Source: Candidatus Enterococcus moelleringii (GTDB taxonomy: Bacteria > Bacillota > Bacilli > Lactobacillales > Enterococcaceae). From it: a stretch of DNA of 64,000 bases. The notes beneath the pieces are model-generated. The model saw only the letters and a program-made list of their open reading frames with translations. It was not told the DNA's origin and did no database searches. Made by a program: the position numbers and the translations under genes. Below are positions 26,966 to 35,387 of the stretch, piece by piece; position 1 is the first letter of the stretch; every line of letters begins with the position of its first letter. Location: assembly GCF_017377575.1 (NCBI RefSeq), contig NZ_JAFREM010000010.1, positions 50,803 through 114,802 on the forward strand, written 5' to 3'.

Positions 26966-28120
26966 TTACATAACTTCCAAATAAATGTTGCGGGCATCCT
27001 CTGGAGTTACTTCCCGTTTGTTGTTAACTAATAGGCGAGTAACTTCCATCCCAGCTGCCACTAATCCGTCTAGATCTTCCTCTGGTACGTTGAAGGTTTT
27101 TAAGCTAGTTGGGATTTCTAAAATTTTGACAATTTCTTCTAATTTACTGATCATGTAGGCTGATTTTTCATCCACTGCTAGATCCTTATCGCCATCCTTA
27201 ACTACTCGGTCGTAAGCAACAGCTAGTAAATCTTTGATTGCTGGTTCGTTAAATTTCATTACCGGTGTCAACAGCATCGCATTTGATACCCCGTGGGCAA
27301 TGTGATATTTGCCGCCTAATGGATAAGACAGCGCGTGAACCGCGGTTGTTCCTGAAGAAGTAATCGCAACTCCAGCGTAGAAGGAACCTAACAGCATGTG
27401 GCTCTTGGCATCCAAGGCTTCAGGATTGGTACATGCTTCAATAATGTTGTTCATGATCAAGTCCAGCGCTTCTAAGGCGAAGGTGTTGCTGATAGGGTTC
27501 GCTTTGGCTGAAGTGAAGCATTCAATCGCGTGACATAAAGCGTCGACGCCAGTTGCTGCAGCGATTGGTTTCGGCAAGTTTTTAATCATGCGGCTGTCTA
27601 AAATCACATAGTCCGCAATCATTTCTGGATTCACGATCCCGATTTTCAAGTCTTTCTCCGGCACACCCACGATACTGTTAGGGGTTGCTTCTGCTCCAGT
27701 TCCCGCGGTGGTTGGAATCATTAAGCTGGTGATTTGTTTTTTCGCCAACAATGGATCATCCAACAGGTCTTTCACTGTGTATTCGTCAGTAGCTAGGATC
27801 GATGATAATTTCGCTACGTCCATGACGCTGCCGCCGCCGATAGCGATGATGAAGTCGGCGTTTTCTTTCTTGAATTCATCCACCATGGCTTGGGCTTCAT
27901 GATAATTCGGCTCAGCCGGAATGTCTGAGATAATTGTGTAATCAATGCCAGCCTTTTCAATAATTGCTTTCGGTAAATCTACTAAACCAGTAGCTAAGAT
28001 TCCTTTATCAGTGAAAATGACGATTTTACTGGCTTGAGTAATAATTCCTTCTAGTTGTTCAATAGCATGTTCCCCGGCGTTGATGTTCTTAGGCATTTTT
28101 AAACTGTAATCTGTTAACAT
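26966..28120 (-). CDS. Iron-containing alcohol dehydrogenase
   Basis: A 384-residue group III dehydrogenase. IGGGSVMDVAK binds NAD, and the metal ligands lie in the DALCHAIEC and GGKYHIAHGVSNA motifs. It stands between the kinase and PdxA2-like genes with ten-base spacing to the kinase. It probably oxidises or reduces a hydroxy group of the acid substrate or an aldehyde product; the exact step is unknown. Confidence 0.82.
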   Translation of the reverse strand: MLTDYSLKMPKNINAGEHAIEQLEGIITQASKIVIFTDKGILATGLVDLPKAIIEKAGIDYTIISDIPAEPNYHEAQAMVDEFKKENADFIIAIGGGSVMDVAKLSSILATDEYTVKDLLDDPLLAKKQITSLMIPTTAGTGAEATPNSIVGVPEKDLKIGIVNPEMIADYVILDSRMIKNLPKPIAAATGVDALCHAIECFTSAKANPISNTFALEALDLIMNNIIEACTNPEALDAKSHMLLGSFYAGVAITSSGTTAVHALSYPLGGKYHIAHGVSNAMLLTPVMKFNEPAIKDLLAVAYDRVVKDGDKDLAVDEKSAYMISKLEEIVKILEIPTSLKTFNVPEEDLDGLVAAGMEVTRLLVNNKREVTPEDARNIYLEVM

Positions 28121-28130
28121 GTTGTTCCTC

Positions 28131-29372
28131 CTATTTGGTATTTAATTGACTGATTTCTTCAAATAATTCTTCGTTGCCGAAACCACCTGATTTCGTAATC
28201 ACCTGTCTTTTTTTCTGCTTCCATTCAATGGTGGAGAGTACCACCCCTGGACTGATTTCAGCGATGGGTTCAATGGTGTTAACCCCCAGCACCTTCATCG
28301 ATTGAAACAATGTATCTCCTCCGGTAAAGAGGAAGGTATTCTCTGAATGCTTTGACCACAAGGCTTGGGTTAAAATCCCTAACGATTGACCAATTCGAAA
28401 TCGATATTCCGTAGAGGGCAAATTGTTTTCCTTGCTGTAAGCCGTGATGCCTTTGGTTGTTTCTTCATTTAATGTTTCAAAAATCAGCAATGGATGCTTC
28501 TCCATTAAGGTTAGATACCTGTTTAAATCCTTCTGTCCGTCCGAGCTTTCCCAATAGCCCGTTCTCAGCAGTTGTTGCGGAGTTAGCGAAATGCGGGGAA
28601 ATTGTTTGTTTTCCGCATGTTCGATCTGCTTTTTGGTAATCGGATTGACGCTGCCGCAAATCACGACTAACGGATCTTTTAAAGAATAGCTGATCGGCCG
28701 TTCATTAGGAAAGAGCTGCTTGGCTAGCACCTTAGCAAAGCCGGCACAACCGATGGACATTCCCAGCAGGTTCGCTTGCTCTAATGCTTCTAGTTGTTGA
28801 ATCAAGGTGTCGTCGGTTTCAGCATCAAACACCAGCAGACCGTGGGCATCCGACGGAATTGTGTTCCCTTGGATTAACTGCGCCTCAATCTGGGCTTCCT
28901 GTTTTAAACGCCGCAGTACATTGCTTTCCGTGACTGGCTCATAAGGATCATCGGCAAAGACACTTTCTGTCACCAGCACTTGATCGATGTACAAATTTCC
29001 ATCTATCAGCACCCGATTCATTTCAGGATAAGCTGGCAGAAACGGAATCACCGTTTGCTGACTCACATCCTGCACCGCTTTAATCTCAGCACTGATGTTT
29101 CCTCTTAAGGCTGAATCCACCTTTTTATATATATGAGGAATTTTCACTTTTTGAGCGCTTACAATAATAGCTTTAATTTGCTGGTAAGCCATCTCAAAAC
29201 TCAGATATCGGCTTTCGGTATTCATCACCAGGACTTCCACATCTTCATCCACGTCACGATAATCTAAATTCGTATCCGTTGAGACTAAGGTTTTGATCCC
29301 TTGATTGGAAAACTGAACCCCCGTATCAAGCGCTCCTGTAAAGTCATCTGCAATGACCAATAGTTTTAACAT
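28131..29372 (-). CDS. Four-carbon acid sugar kinase (DUF1537 family)
   Basis: A 413-residue ATP-dependent kinase. The N-terminal domain begins LLVIADDFTGALDTGVQF, and the C-terminal nucleotide domain has FLFTGGDTLFQSM and ITKSGGFG. Family members (DtnK, DerK, OtnK) phosphorylate D-threonate, D-erythronate or 3-oxo-tetronate at C4. First gene of the cluster, divergent from the PrpR_N-type regulator. Confidence 0.85.
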   Translation of the reverse strand: MLKLLVIADDFTGALDTGVQFSNQGIKTLVSTDTNLDYRDVDEDVEVLVMNTESRYLSFEMAYQQIKAIIVSAQKVKIPHIYKKVDSALRGNISAEIKAVQDVSQQTVIPFLPAYPEMNRVLIDGNLYIDQVLVTESVFADDPYEPVTESNVLRRLKQEAQIEAQLIQGNTIPSDAHGLLVFDAETDDTLIQQLEALEQANLLGMSIGCAGFAKVLAKQLFPNERPISYSLKDPLVVICGSVNPITKKQIEHAENKQFPRISLTPQQLLRTGYWESSDGQKDLNRYLTLMEKHPLLIFETLNEETTKGITAYSKENNLPSTEYRFRIGQSLGILTQALWSKHSENTFLFTGGDTLFQSMKVLGVNTIEPIAEISPGVVLSTIEWKQKKRQVITKSGGFGNEELFEEISQLNTK

Positions 29373-29537
29373 TCGTTCACCACCTTGTTGATAGTTTCAT
29401 TTTAGGCCTATCACTGCTCTTTGGATATTTAAAAAAAGAAAAAAGCGTTTAATTTTGAAACGATTTGTGAATCAACCTACTTTTAAGAAGCTATACCAGC
29501 TATAATTGTTCCTATATGAAACACCAGGAGGAAAAAT

Positions 29538-31322
29538 ATGACTGCGACTGTTAAGATATTGGGCATTGCCCCCTACGAAGAGTTGAACAATTCTATGAAT
29601 ATTGTCAGTAAACAATTTAGCGATGTGCAATCAGATATTTACACTGCCGATCTGGAAGAAGGTCAGCGACTGGCTGCCCAGCTGTACCAGGACGACTATG
29701 ATGTCATTATCTCTCGCGGCGGGACCGCTGATTTAATCCGCCGTTCAGTATCCATTCCGGTAATTGATGTTTCCATTTCCATTTACGATATTCTCGGAGC
29801 AATCCGCTTAGCTGAGAACTATACGGAAAATTTTGCCATAGTGGGGTATTCCAGTATTACCGAGAAGGCCCATTTGCTGTGCGACATTTTAGGCTACACC
29901 ATTAAAATCATTACGCTGGATGACACGGTAGAAGCCGGTAAAATTTTGGACACTTTGGCCCAAGAGCACTACGGGATGATTTTATGCGATGCTATCACCA
30001 ATCGACTGGCGCTGACGAAGTCCTTAAACACCATCTTGATTACTTCTGGTTTTGAAAGTATCAAGCATGCCTATCAAGAGGCATTAACGATTGCTCAATA
30101 TTTAAAAAAAGTGAAGCTGGAAAAAGCCGTGCTTGAGCAAAGCATCAATAGCCAACAACAGGAATGCTTAGTCTTTGATGAACATTTTCAAGTCCAATTT
30201 TCGAATTTGGAGACTGTTTTGCAGGAAACAATTTTGAAATACTTGAGCTCGAAAAAAGAGTTAGAACCGGAAAATCAATTTTATCCTACTATTAAGAACA
30301 AAATCTATAGCCTCCATACAAAACGTTTCATAGTCGATGAGGCTACTTACTATAGTTGCGTGGTGAAAATTTCCACTCCGCCCGTTATTAATAATCGACT
30401 AGGCATCCTGTATCAAAATAGAGCCGAAGTGGCGGAAGCTTTTAAAACGAAATTATTGTTCACCAAATTTATCCAAGAAAGCACCAAAGAAGAGCTGCAA
30501 AAGGTCAAAAACTATTATAGAGCCATCCTGATTTTCGGCGAAACCGGAACTGCTAAATCCAACATCGCCTACCAGGCCTACTTAAATCAGGAAAGTCATA
30601 ACAATAATTTGATCTCCATTGATGCTAAGTTTATTGATGAAAAAATGTGGAAGTTTCTGGTGAACCCTTCAAACGGGCCTTTAGTAGATGCCAATAATAC
30701 CCTTTTGTTCGAGCACGTGGAGCATCTTTCTCTAGTGGATGTGGAACGCCTGATTGCTATTGTAAAAAACACCAAGCTTTTGCAAAGAAACCAGCTGCTG
30801 TTCACCTACGACACGAACCATTCCAGTGAACAGACAATATATAACCGTCTGTTGGTGGAGCTGAATTGCGCCAATATCTACGCACCATCGATTAAGGAAC
30901 GCAAAAACGAACTCAGTGCCATGACCACGCTGCTGTTAAACAAAATCAATATCGAATGCAACAAAGAAATCATGGGCTTTGACCCCAATGCCATCAAGGA
31001 ATTTTTAGCCTATGACTGGCCGGGGAATCTTAATCAGCTGCAATCCGCCATTAAGGAGCTAGTGATCAATGCCACTACCCATTACATTTCTGAGCATCAA
31101 GTGTCGGTGCTGCTGAAAAAAGAACGTCTGGTACAAAACTTCTCCAGCAACAAGCTGGCGTCCTTCACCTTTCAAAATACGATTGAACAGCCGACGTTGT
31201 TTGATTATACAAAGGAAATCATTATGAACATTCTGGAGCAAAATGGCGGGAACCAAACCAAAGCCGCCCAGCAGCTGGGGATTAGCCGGACCACCCTTTG
31301 GCGCTATTTGAAGGAGGATTAA
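29538..31322 (+). CDS. PrpR_N-domain transcriptional regulator with degenerate AAA+ domain and Fis-type HTH
   Basis: A 594-residue protein. Residues about 10-190 are a PrpR_N sensor (VIISRGGTADLIRR, DAITNRLA); about 315-500 an AAA+ domain with an altered Walker A (GETGTAKSN); the end (NQTKAAQQLGISRTTLWRYL) is a Fis-like helix-turn-helix. The GAFTGA loop needed to contact sigma-54 is missing. ATG has AGGAGG upstream. It is divergent from the kinase gene and most likely controls the sugar-acid cluster. Confidence 0.82.
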   Translation: MTATVKILGIAPYEELNNSMNIVSKQFSDVQSDIYTADLEEGQRLAAQLYQDDYDVIISRGGTADLIRRSVSIPVIDVSISIYDILGAIRLAENYTENFAIVGYSSITEKAHLLCDILGYTIKIITLDDTVEAGKILDTLAQEHYGMILCDAITNRLALTKSLNTILITSGFESIKHAYQEALTIAQYLKKVKLEKAVLEQSINSQQQECLVFDEHFQVQFSNLETVLQETILKYLSSKKELEPENQFYPTIKNKIYSLHTKRFIVDEATYYSCVVKISTPPVINNRLGILYQNRAEVAEAFKTKLLFTKFIQESTKEELQKVKNYYRAILIFGETGTAKSNIAYQAYLNQESHNNNLISIDAKFIDEKMWKFLVNPSNGPLVDANNTLLFEHVEHLSLVDVERLIAIVKNTKLLQRNQLLFTYDTNHSSEQTIYNRLLVELNCANIYAPSIKERKNELSAMTTLLLNKINIECNKEIMGFDPNAIKEFLAYDWPGNLNQLQSAIKELVINATTHYISEHQVSVLLKKERLVQNFSSNKLASFTFQNTIEQPTLFDYTKEIIMNILEQNGGNQTKAAQQLGISRTTLWRYLKED

Positions 31323-31517
31323 CGGAAGAGCAAGTATAAAAAAGCCTTGAAATCCTCCGAATGGAAGCCCTCAAGACATCTTAGCTCTTTTGATTGATTT
31401 TACGAAAAACTGATCTTTAACACTTTCTGCACCGTAAGTTCACAAATCCATCATATTTTTCTACTATTATAAAAGTACCAACAAACAACCCTAACACTTT
31501 TTCATTTTTAACTCCTT

Positions 31518-31551
31518 GCTAGCCGGCCACCCACCGGCTAGCTATTTTTTT
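31518..31551 (+). terminator. Terminator immediately before repeat array B
   Basis: Perfect 9 bp stem GCTAGCCGG / CCGGCTAGC (31518-31542) followed by TATTTTTTT. The last T is the first base of array B. It lies about 195 bases after the regulator stop. Confidence 0.85.
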
Positions 31552-31708
31552 GCCAGTCATGCTTTTCATAGTTTGTCATGAGCGAGAGAAATCGTAAAAA
31601 TTATCATCTGGATAACTACACGTGACGTTTAGCATGATGGTATGCGCAACGACAATATAATTCATTTTTCACGCTCTTGGAAAAATGAATTCCTTAAAAA
31701 GAGTTAGC
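31551..31708 (+). repeat. Repeat array B, unit 1 (158 bp)
   Basis: Begins TGCCAGTCATGC, has TTTAGCATGATGGTATGCG in the middle, and ATTCATTTTTC...GAAAAATGAAT near the end. It is the same element family as array A read on the opposite strand, with TCATGC/GCATGA replacing TTCTGC/GCAGAA. Confidence 0.85.
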
Positions 31709-31866
31709 TGCCAGTCATGCTTTTCGCAGTTTGTTATGAGAGAGAGAAATCATGAAACTTAGCATCTGGATAACTGTACGTGACGTTTAGCATGATGGTA
31801 TGCGCAACGACAATATAATTCATTTTTCACGCTCTTGGAAAAATGATTACCTTAAAAGGAGTTATC
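31709..31866 (+). repeat. Repeat array B, unit 2 (158 bp)
   Basis: Near-identical to unit 1 in the second half; most differences fall at 31729-31775. The CATTTTTC...GAAAAATG hairpin is intact. Confidence 0.85.
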
Positions 31867-31885
31867 CGCCAGTCATGCTCTTTCA
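31867..31885 (+). repeat. Repeat array B, truncated third unit
   Basis: CGCCAGTCATGCTCTTTC repeats the first ~18 bases of units 1 and 2, then similarity stops ten bases before the 3' end of the neighbouring gene. Confidence 0.6.
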
Positions 31886-31894
31886 AATAATCAA

Positions 31895-32458
31895 TTATCG
31901 CAAATACAAAGTTCTTTTCAAATATCTCCTAAATGTTTCATCGTGAGGAGACATACCCGCACTTTCCAAAAAGTAAGTCCATCTACCAAAGCGTTCAACT
32001 GCCAAGTCACCATGTTCGAACTGTTTTTTGGTGGGTGCTTTACCTAGCTCAGCTGATTGTTTGATAACTAAATCAATCAACTCTTCATCGCTGATCTTAC
32101 TTATGGCTTTGCGGTCTCTTAAACCCGCAACCTGCAAAAAATGACGCCAGCTGCCATAGCGTTTCATGGCCAATGAACTATAGCCAAACTCCTTTGTGGT
32201 TGGTGATCTACCTAGCTCTGCAGCCTTTTTTTGAACAAGCATTATCAGATGTTCGTCACTGACAGTGTCCTCTGGATAATCAAGCTTTAGGCCAGCAGCT
32301 TGTAAAAAACTTTTCCAGCTGCCATAACGACTGACTGCCAGATCAGCATATTCAAATTCACTCTCCATCAAGGGACGACGCATTTTTCTTCCTTTTTTCC
32401 GAGCCAAATGGATCAGCTCTATATTGCTTAGTGCTTCTTGTGAAGAATCGTTTTCCAT
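31895..32458 (-). CDS. Solo protein of three homing-endonuclease-associated repeats
   Basis: A 187-residue protein built of three ~52-residue repeats, each ending in a pattern like AVxRYGSWxxFLQxAGL (about residues 30-60, 84-112 and 138-170), with SDEELIxLVxKxxAELGxxP at the repeat starts. This matches the homing endonuclease associated repeat, a small DNA-binding unit. No HNH or GIY-YIG nuclease domain is present. ATG at 32458 with GGAGACTTG upstream. A DNA-binding role is likely, target unknown. Confidence 0.7.
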   Translation of the reverse strand: MENDSSQEALSNIELIHLARKKGRKMRRPLMESEFEYADLAVSRYGSWKSFLQAAGLKLDYPEDTVSDEHLIMLVQKKAAELGRSPTTKEFGYSSLAMKRYGSWRHFLQVAGLRDRKAISKISDEELIDLVIKQSAELGKAPTKKQFEHGDLAVERFGRWTYFLESAGMSPHDETFRRYLKRTLYLR

Positions 32459-32474
32459 TTATCAAGTCTCCTTA

Positions 32475-32594
32475 CTATATTTTTAGTGGATTACGTTTAA
32501 ATAAATATGTAGTTGCATTTGCTATAATCTCATAATCTTCCGGCCTATCATTTGTGAGAATTGCCTGATAATTCTTCTTGCGCCATTGGGTAAT
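32475..32594 (-). pseudogene. Coding remnant just upstream of the repeat protein
   Basis: A 39-codon open stretch with protein-like sequence (WRKKNYQAILTNDRPEDYEI, then NATTYLFKRNP) but no start codon and an upstream TAG. A neighbouring frame further upstream also looks coding, suggesting a frameshifted gene. It ends 17 bases before the repeat-protein start. Not identified. Confidence 0.3.
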
Positions 32595-33300
32595 CTAGCA
32601 CCCCTGCATTCAACAAATGACTCAGAAAATTCTAAAAACCACCTCATGGAAACGAATACAAATGTCTATGTAAAAGTCATGTACATTGTTAATAAACAGA
32701 TATTCAGCTAATGATTTTTAACATTTCCTCCGCTTAAAAGAGATTAAGTAATCCTCATTTATTATACTTCATTGCTTAATTTATGGAAATAGCAAAATAC
32801 ATGGTTACTCCTCGTTTTTTGAAACTTCTCGTCATTGGATAGTAAAGCTGTGGTTAACTTAATTAGGAAACTGGACGCATACTTTTACTGCGTTTTGCAA
32901 AGCTAGTTTCTTTAGGGAAGATATTAAATAACCATTCAAAAAATGAGTTTTAATGATTTCAACGAAACAGTATATTACAGATCTTCTCAAACAAAAACAA
33001 ATACCAACTTAAACAATAAGGAAGGATTCTACCTGGCATTTATGTCAGGAGAATCCTTCTTTTTTTGATTACTTAGCCAAAAAGACGGTCGCATGATTCC
33101 CGATGTAATCGTTATTTTTAAGTACATTCAACCTAAAAAAACGTGATCATATCAACTTTTATACCCTTTTATCTCCCAAAATCGAAAATTGTCAAAACAC
33201 TCTCAAAATTATTTTAAGTAAAATTCACTATACGATTTATTCAACTTTAGGTATTTTTTCCTTTTTCTGATCTGTTATCTTTTAGTCGCCGGCCGAAAAA
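32595..33300. other. Non-coding or decayed stretch
   Basis: No credible ORF or RNA gene is seen apart from an orphan terminator at 33021-33067. The sequence is AT-rich with scattered stops in all frames. Confidence 0.5.
33021..33067 (+). terminator. Orphan rho-independent terminator
   Basis: Stem GAAGGATTCT / AGAATCCTTC with inner CTGGCA/TGTCAG (33021-33059) then seven T. No ORF precedes it on the plus strand for over 500 bases, so it may end a small RNA or a lost gene. Confidence 0.7.
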
Positions 33301-33317
33301 AAATTATTCAGGTTTAA

Positions 33318-33562
33318 ATCGAACAAGAAGGCGAAGACAAACAAAAGAAAGTGAACTTCAGCAACGTCATCACTAACCAAATCCGTATCGTGAAAACTGC
33401 CGAATAAAGAAACTCACCTATTTATTCTAGGGAAAACGCAAAGCAGAATCAACGGAAACTAAACCCGCAGCACCTGTCGCACGCAACTTGTCCCCTGTAA
33501 AATCCCGAAAAGAACGGGTAGATCGACTGCGAGCCTTTCACGAAGTCAACAAGAAGAATTAA
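33318..33562 (+). pseudogene. Fragmented coding remnants
   Basis: Two short open stretches: 33318-33407 (29 codons, EGEDKQKKVNFSNVITNQIR...) and 33431-33562 (43 codons, ending RLRAFHEVNKKN). Both have protein-like composition but no start codon and are cut off by upstream stops. They look like tails of decayed genes. Origin not recognised. Confidence 0.35.
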
Positions 33563-33685
33563 AAAGGGAACAAGAAAAAGCATTAAGTCCCTGCCCTAAT
33601 CTCTTGTGTCGGAAAGGTGATAATGCCTAATTTACCAGTATTTATGACGATAGCTGAACTCTGTTATTAAGGAGGGAAGCCGGAC

Positions 33686-33802
33686 ATGGTTAAACCAACT
33701 TCCTCACACACAACCATCGCCTTAAATGATGCTGCTGAAGCTACTTGCGCGACGTGCCTTCATTGTAAGTATGGGTCACCTACTTATAATCTTTCAGGTT
33801 AG
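33686..33802 (+). CDS. Very small ORF with a strong ribosome site
   Basis: 38 codons starting ATG, preceded by AAGGAGGGAAGCCGGAC. The peptide contains CATCLHC, a CxxCxxC metal-binding-like pattern. It may be a real small protein or the start of a truncated gene. No family recognised. Confidence 0.3.
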   Translation: MVKPTSSHTTIALNDAAEATCATCLHCKYGSPTYNLSG

Positions 33803-33937
33803 AGCAGGCTGCTTGAATGCCTATAACTATTATTAGCTTTTTTAAAATTGAACAAACGAGGCGAAATACATCAATAAGGGCAATCGTTGCCATCTTACAT
33901 ATTTCCCCGCAAAAAAAATGACTTCTCGTGAGAAAAG

Positions 33938-34654
33938 TCATTCTGCTGTTTCATAGTTATAAAATTCCAGCAACTTAGGAGACATCCGGTAGCCGTAACC
34001 CCAGACCGTTTCGATCAGGTCGTCTTGAAAACCTGCGCCTTTTAGCTTTGCCTTCAAACGTTTGATCAATACGGAAATCTGGGTGAGGCGTGAATTGTTT
34101 GGTTCAGACTTCCATAAATAATTGCACAGCGACTCCCGCGAAACCAAACCACCCTCGCTGCTTAACAAACACTTAAAGGTGCTCAGCTCTCTTTTGGTCA
34201 ATCTGCTTTGAAATTCTTCCAAAGATTGCGGCGAGCTTACTTTTGGAGAAGAAATAAAATGATCGTTGTCTTCATTTTCTTGGAACCGTATTAAGTTTTT
34301 GACTAAATGTTCCCGTAAAATATCCAATGATTGCCCTTGATAAATCCAGGTGTCAAGCCCCATTTCAGTGAGTTCTGTTTTTTCCGTAGTTGATGGTTCA
34401 TGAATAAACTTCCGAATCAAAAGACTATCCTCTGGCTCAGCAAATATCAACAACTTCTTAACTTCCTGATTGGTTAATGTTTCACTGAAAATAATTGCCT
34501 GATAACTTTGGACTATTTGAAAATAATTTGGTTTATTCCGCAACTGCGTTAGCATGTTAATGGAACAAAATACTTCATAGTTCAAGTGCTGCAAGTCCTC
34601 CTGCAACTTTTGTTCTGCCAATAAATTTTTAGTTAAAATCAAAATTGGACGCAT
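33938..34654 (-). CDS. Orphan OmpR-type regulator with a degenerate receiver domain
   Basis: A 238-residue protein. The C-terminal winged helix is clear (LTKRELSTFKCLLSSEGG, ending VWGYGYRM). The N-terminal ~120 residues have a receiver-like length, but the acidic pair and phospho-aspartate are missing (AIIFSETLT where an LLLD-type strand is expected). No kinase gene is adjacent. Probably a phosphorylation-independent regulator. Confidence 0.72.
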   Translation of the reverse strand: MRPILILTKNLLAEQKLQEDLQHLNYEVFCSINMLTQLRNKPNYFQIVQSYQAIIFSETLTNQEVKKLLIFAEPEDSLLIRKFIHEPSTTEKTELTEMGLDTWIYQGQSLDILREHLVKNLIRFQENEDNDHFISSPKVSSPQSLEEFQSRLTKRELSTFKCLLSSEGGLVSRESLCNYLWKSEPNNSRLTQISVLIKRLKAKLKGAGFQDDLIETVWGYGYRMSPKLLEFYNYETAE

Positions 34655-35387
34655 ATATCTTTCCCCCTTTGAAGAAAAGCAGCATTTCGCCCTTTTCCTA
34701 TTCCATGAATAACTTTAATGATTTTTATGTTCTAGTTTAAAACTTTAAAAAGATTTGACCGGAATGTTCCGAATAATCCAGTCAAAACCCTACTTTTCAC
34801 AACAATCATAAATTACTATGGCGAATAAATCAATAGTCTAACCAACAATATAACCCAAATGTTATATATATCCCTTTTTTTGTAAACATTTCTGATAAAA
34901 CAGATACATTTATTTTTAACGTAAACAAAAACAGGAACTAAGCTGAGTCAAAAAGTGAAGGATTCTTGGAAATATTCTCTTGAATTTTATTTGAAATAAA
35001 AGCCAGGATAGTGAAACTAGGTGTTAAGAAGAGCCTTTTTCTTAAACCGTGTATAGGGGGAGACAATTCGTGATTAAACGGCAACAAAAAAACGCGCTGC
35101 TTCTGGAAAACAGCACGTTTTTGAATGGATCTTAGATGATACTTGATGATGATTGAAACTATATATGCTAGGCGGTCTTCGTTTCTATATCTAAACACCT
35201 TAAGTTAGATTGGATTTTATTAAAGCCCCTATCTCACTTAAGCTCCACAAAAGCTTAGTGAATTGACGGATTTCGCCAACAAAATATTTTATACCTATAG
35301 CGCTTTATGTGAATGGTTAAAGTTAAATCGTAGAATGCTTAATTAGTCCATCAAAAGAAAACCCAGTCATCACTAATGCTCAAACCA
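34655..35387. other. 733 bp intergenic stretch, no convincing gene
   Basis: An 86-codon minus-strand frame at 34938-35198 has poor protein character and no ribosome site, so I do not call it. The only structured element seen is the hairpin at 35086-35122. Confidence 0.5.
35086..35122. terminator. Terminator-like hairpin in the intergenic region
   Basis: AAAAACG..CTG and CAG..CGTTTTT arms around a CTTCTGGAAAA loop; T-runs on both strands. No gene nearby to assign it to. Confidence 0.5.

Noticed and set aside
34938..35198. 86-codon minus-strand ORF in the 34.7-35.4 kb gap
   Set aside because: No ribosome site, unusual residue mix, and it covers a terminator-like hairpin; most likely chance.
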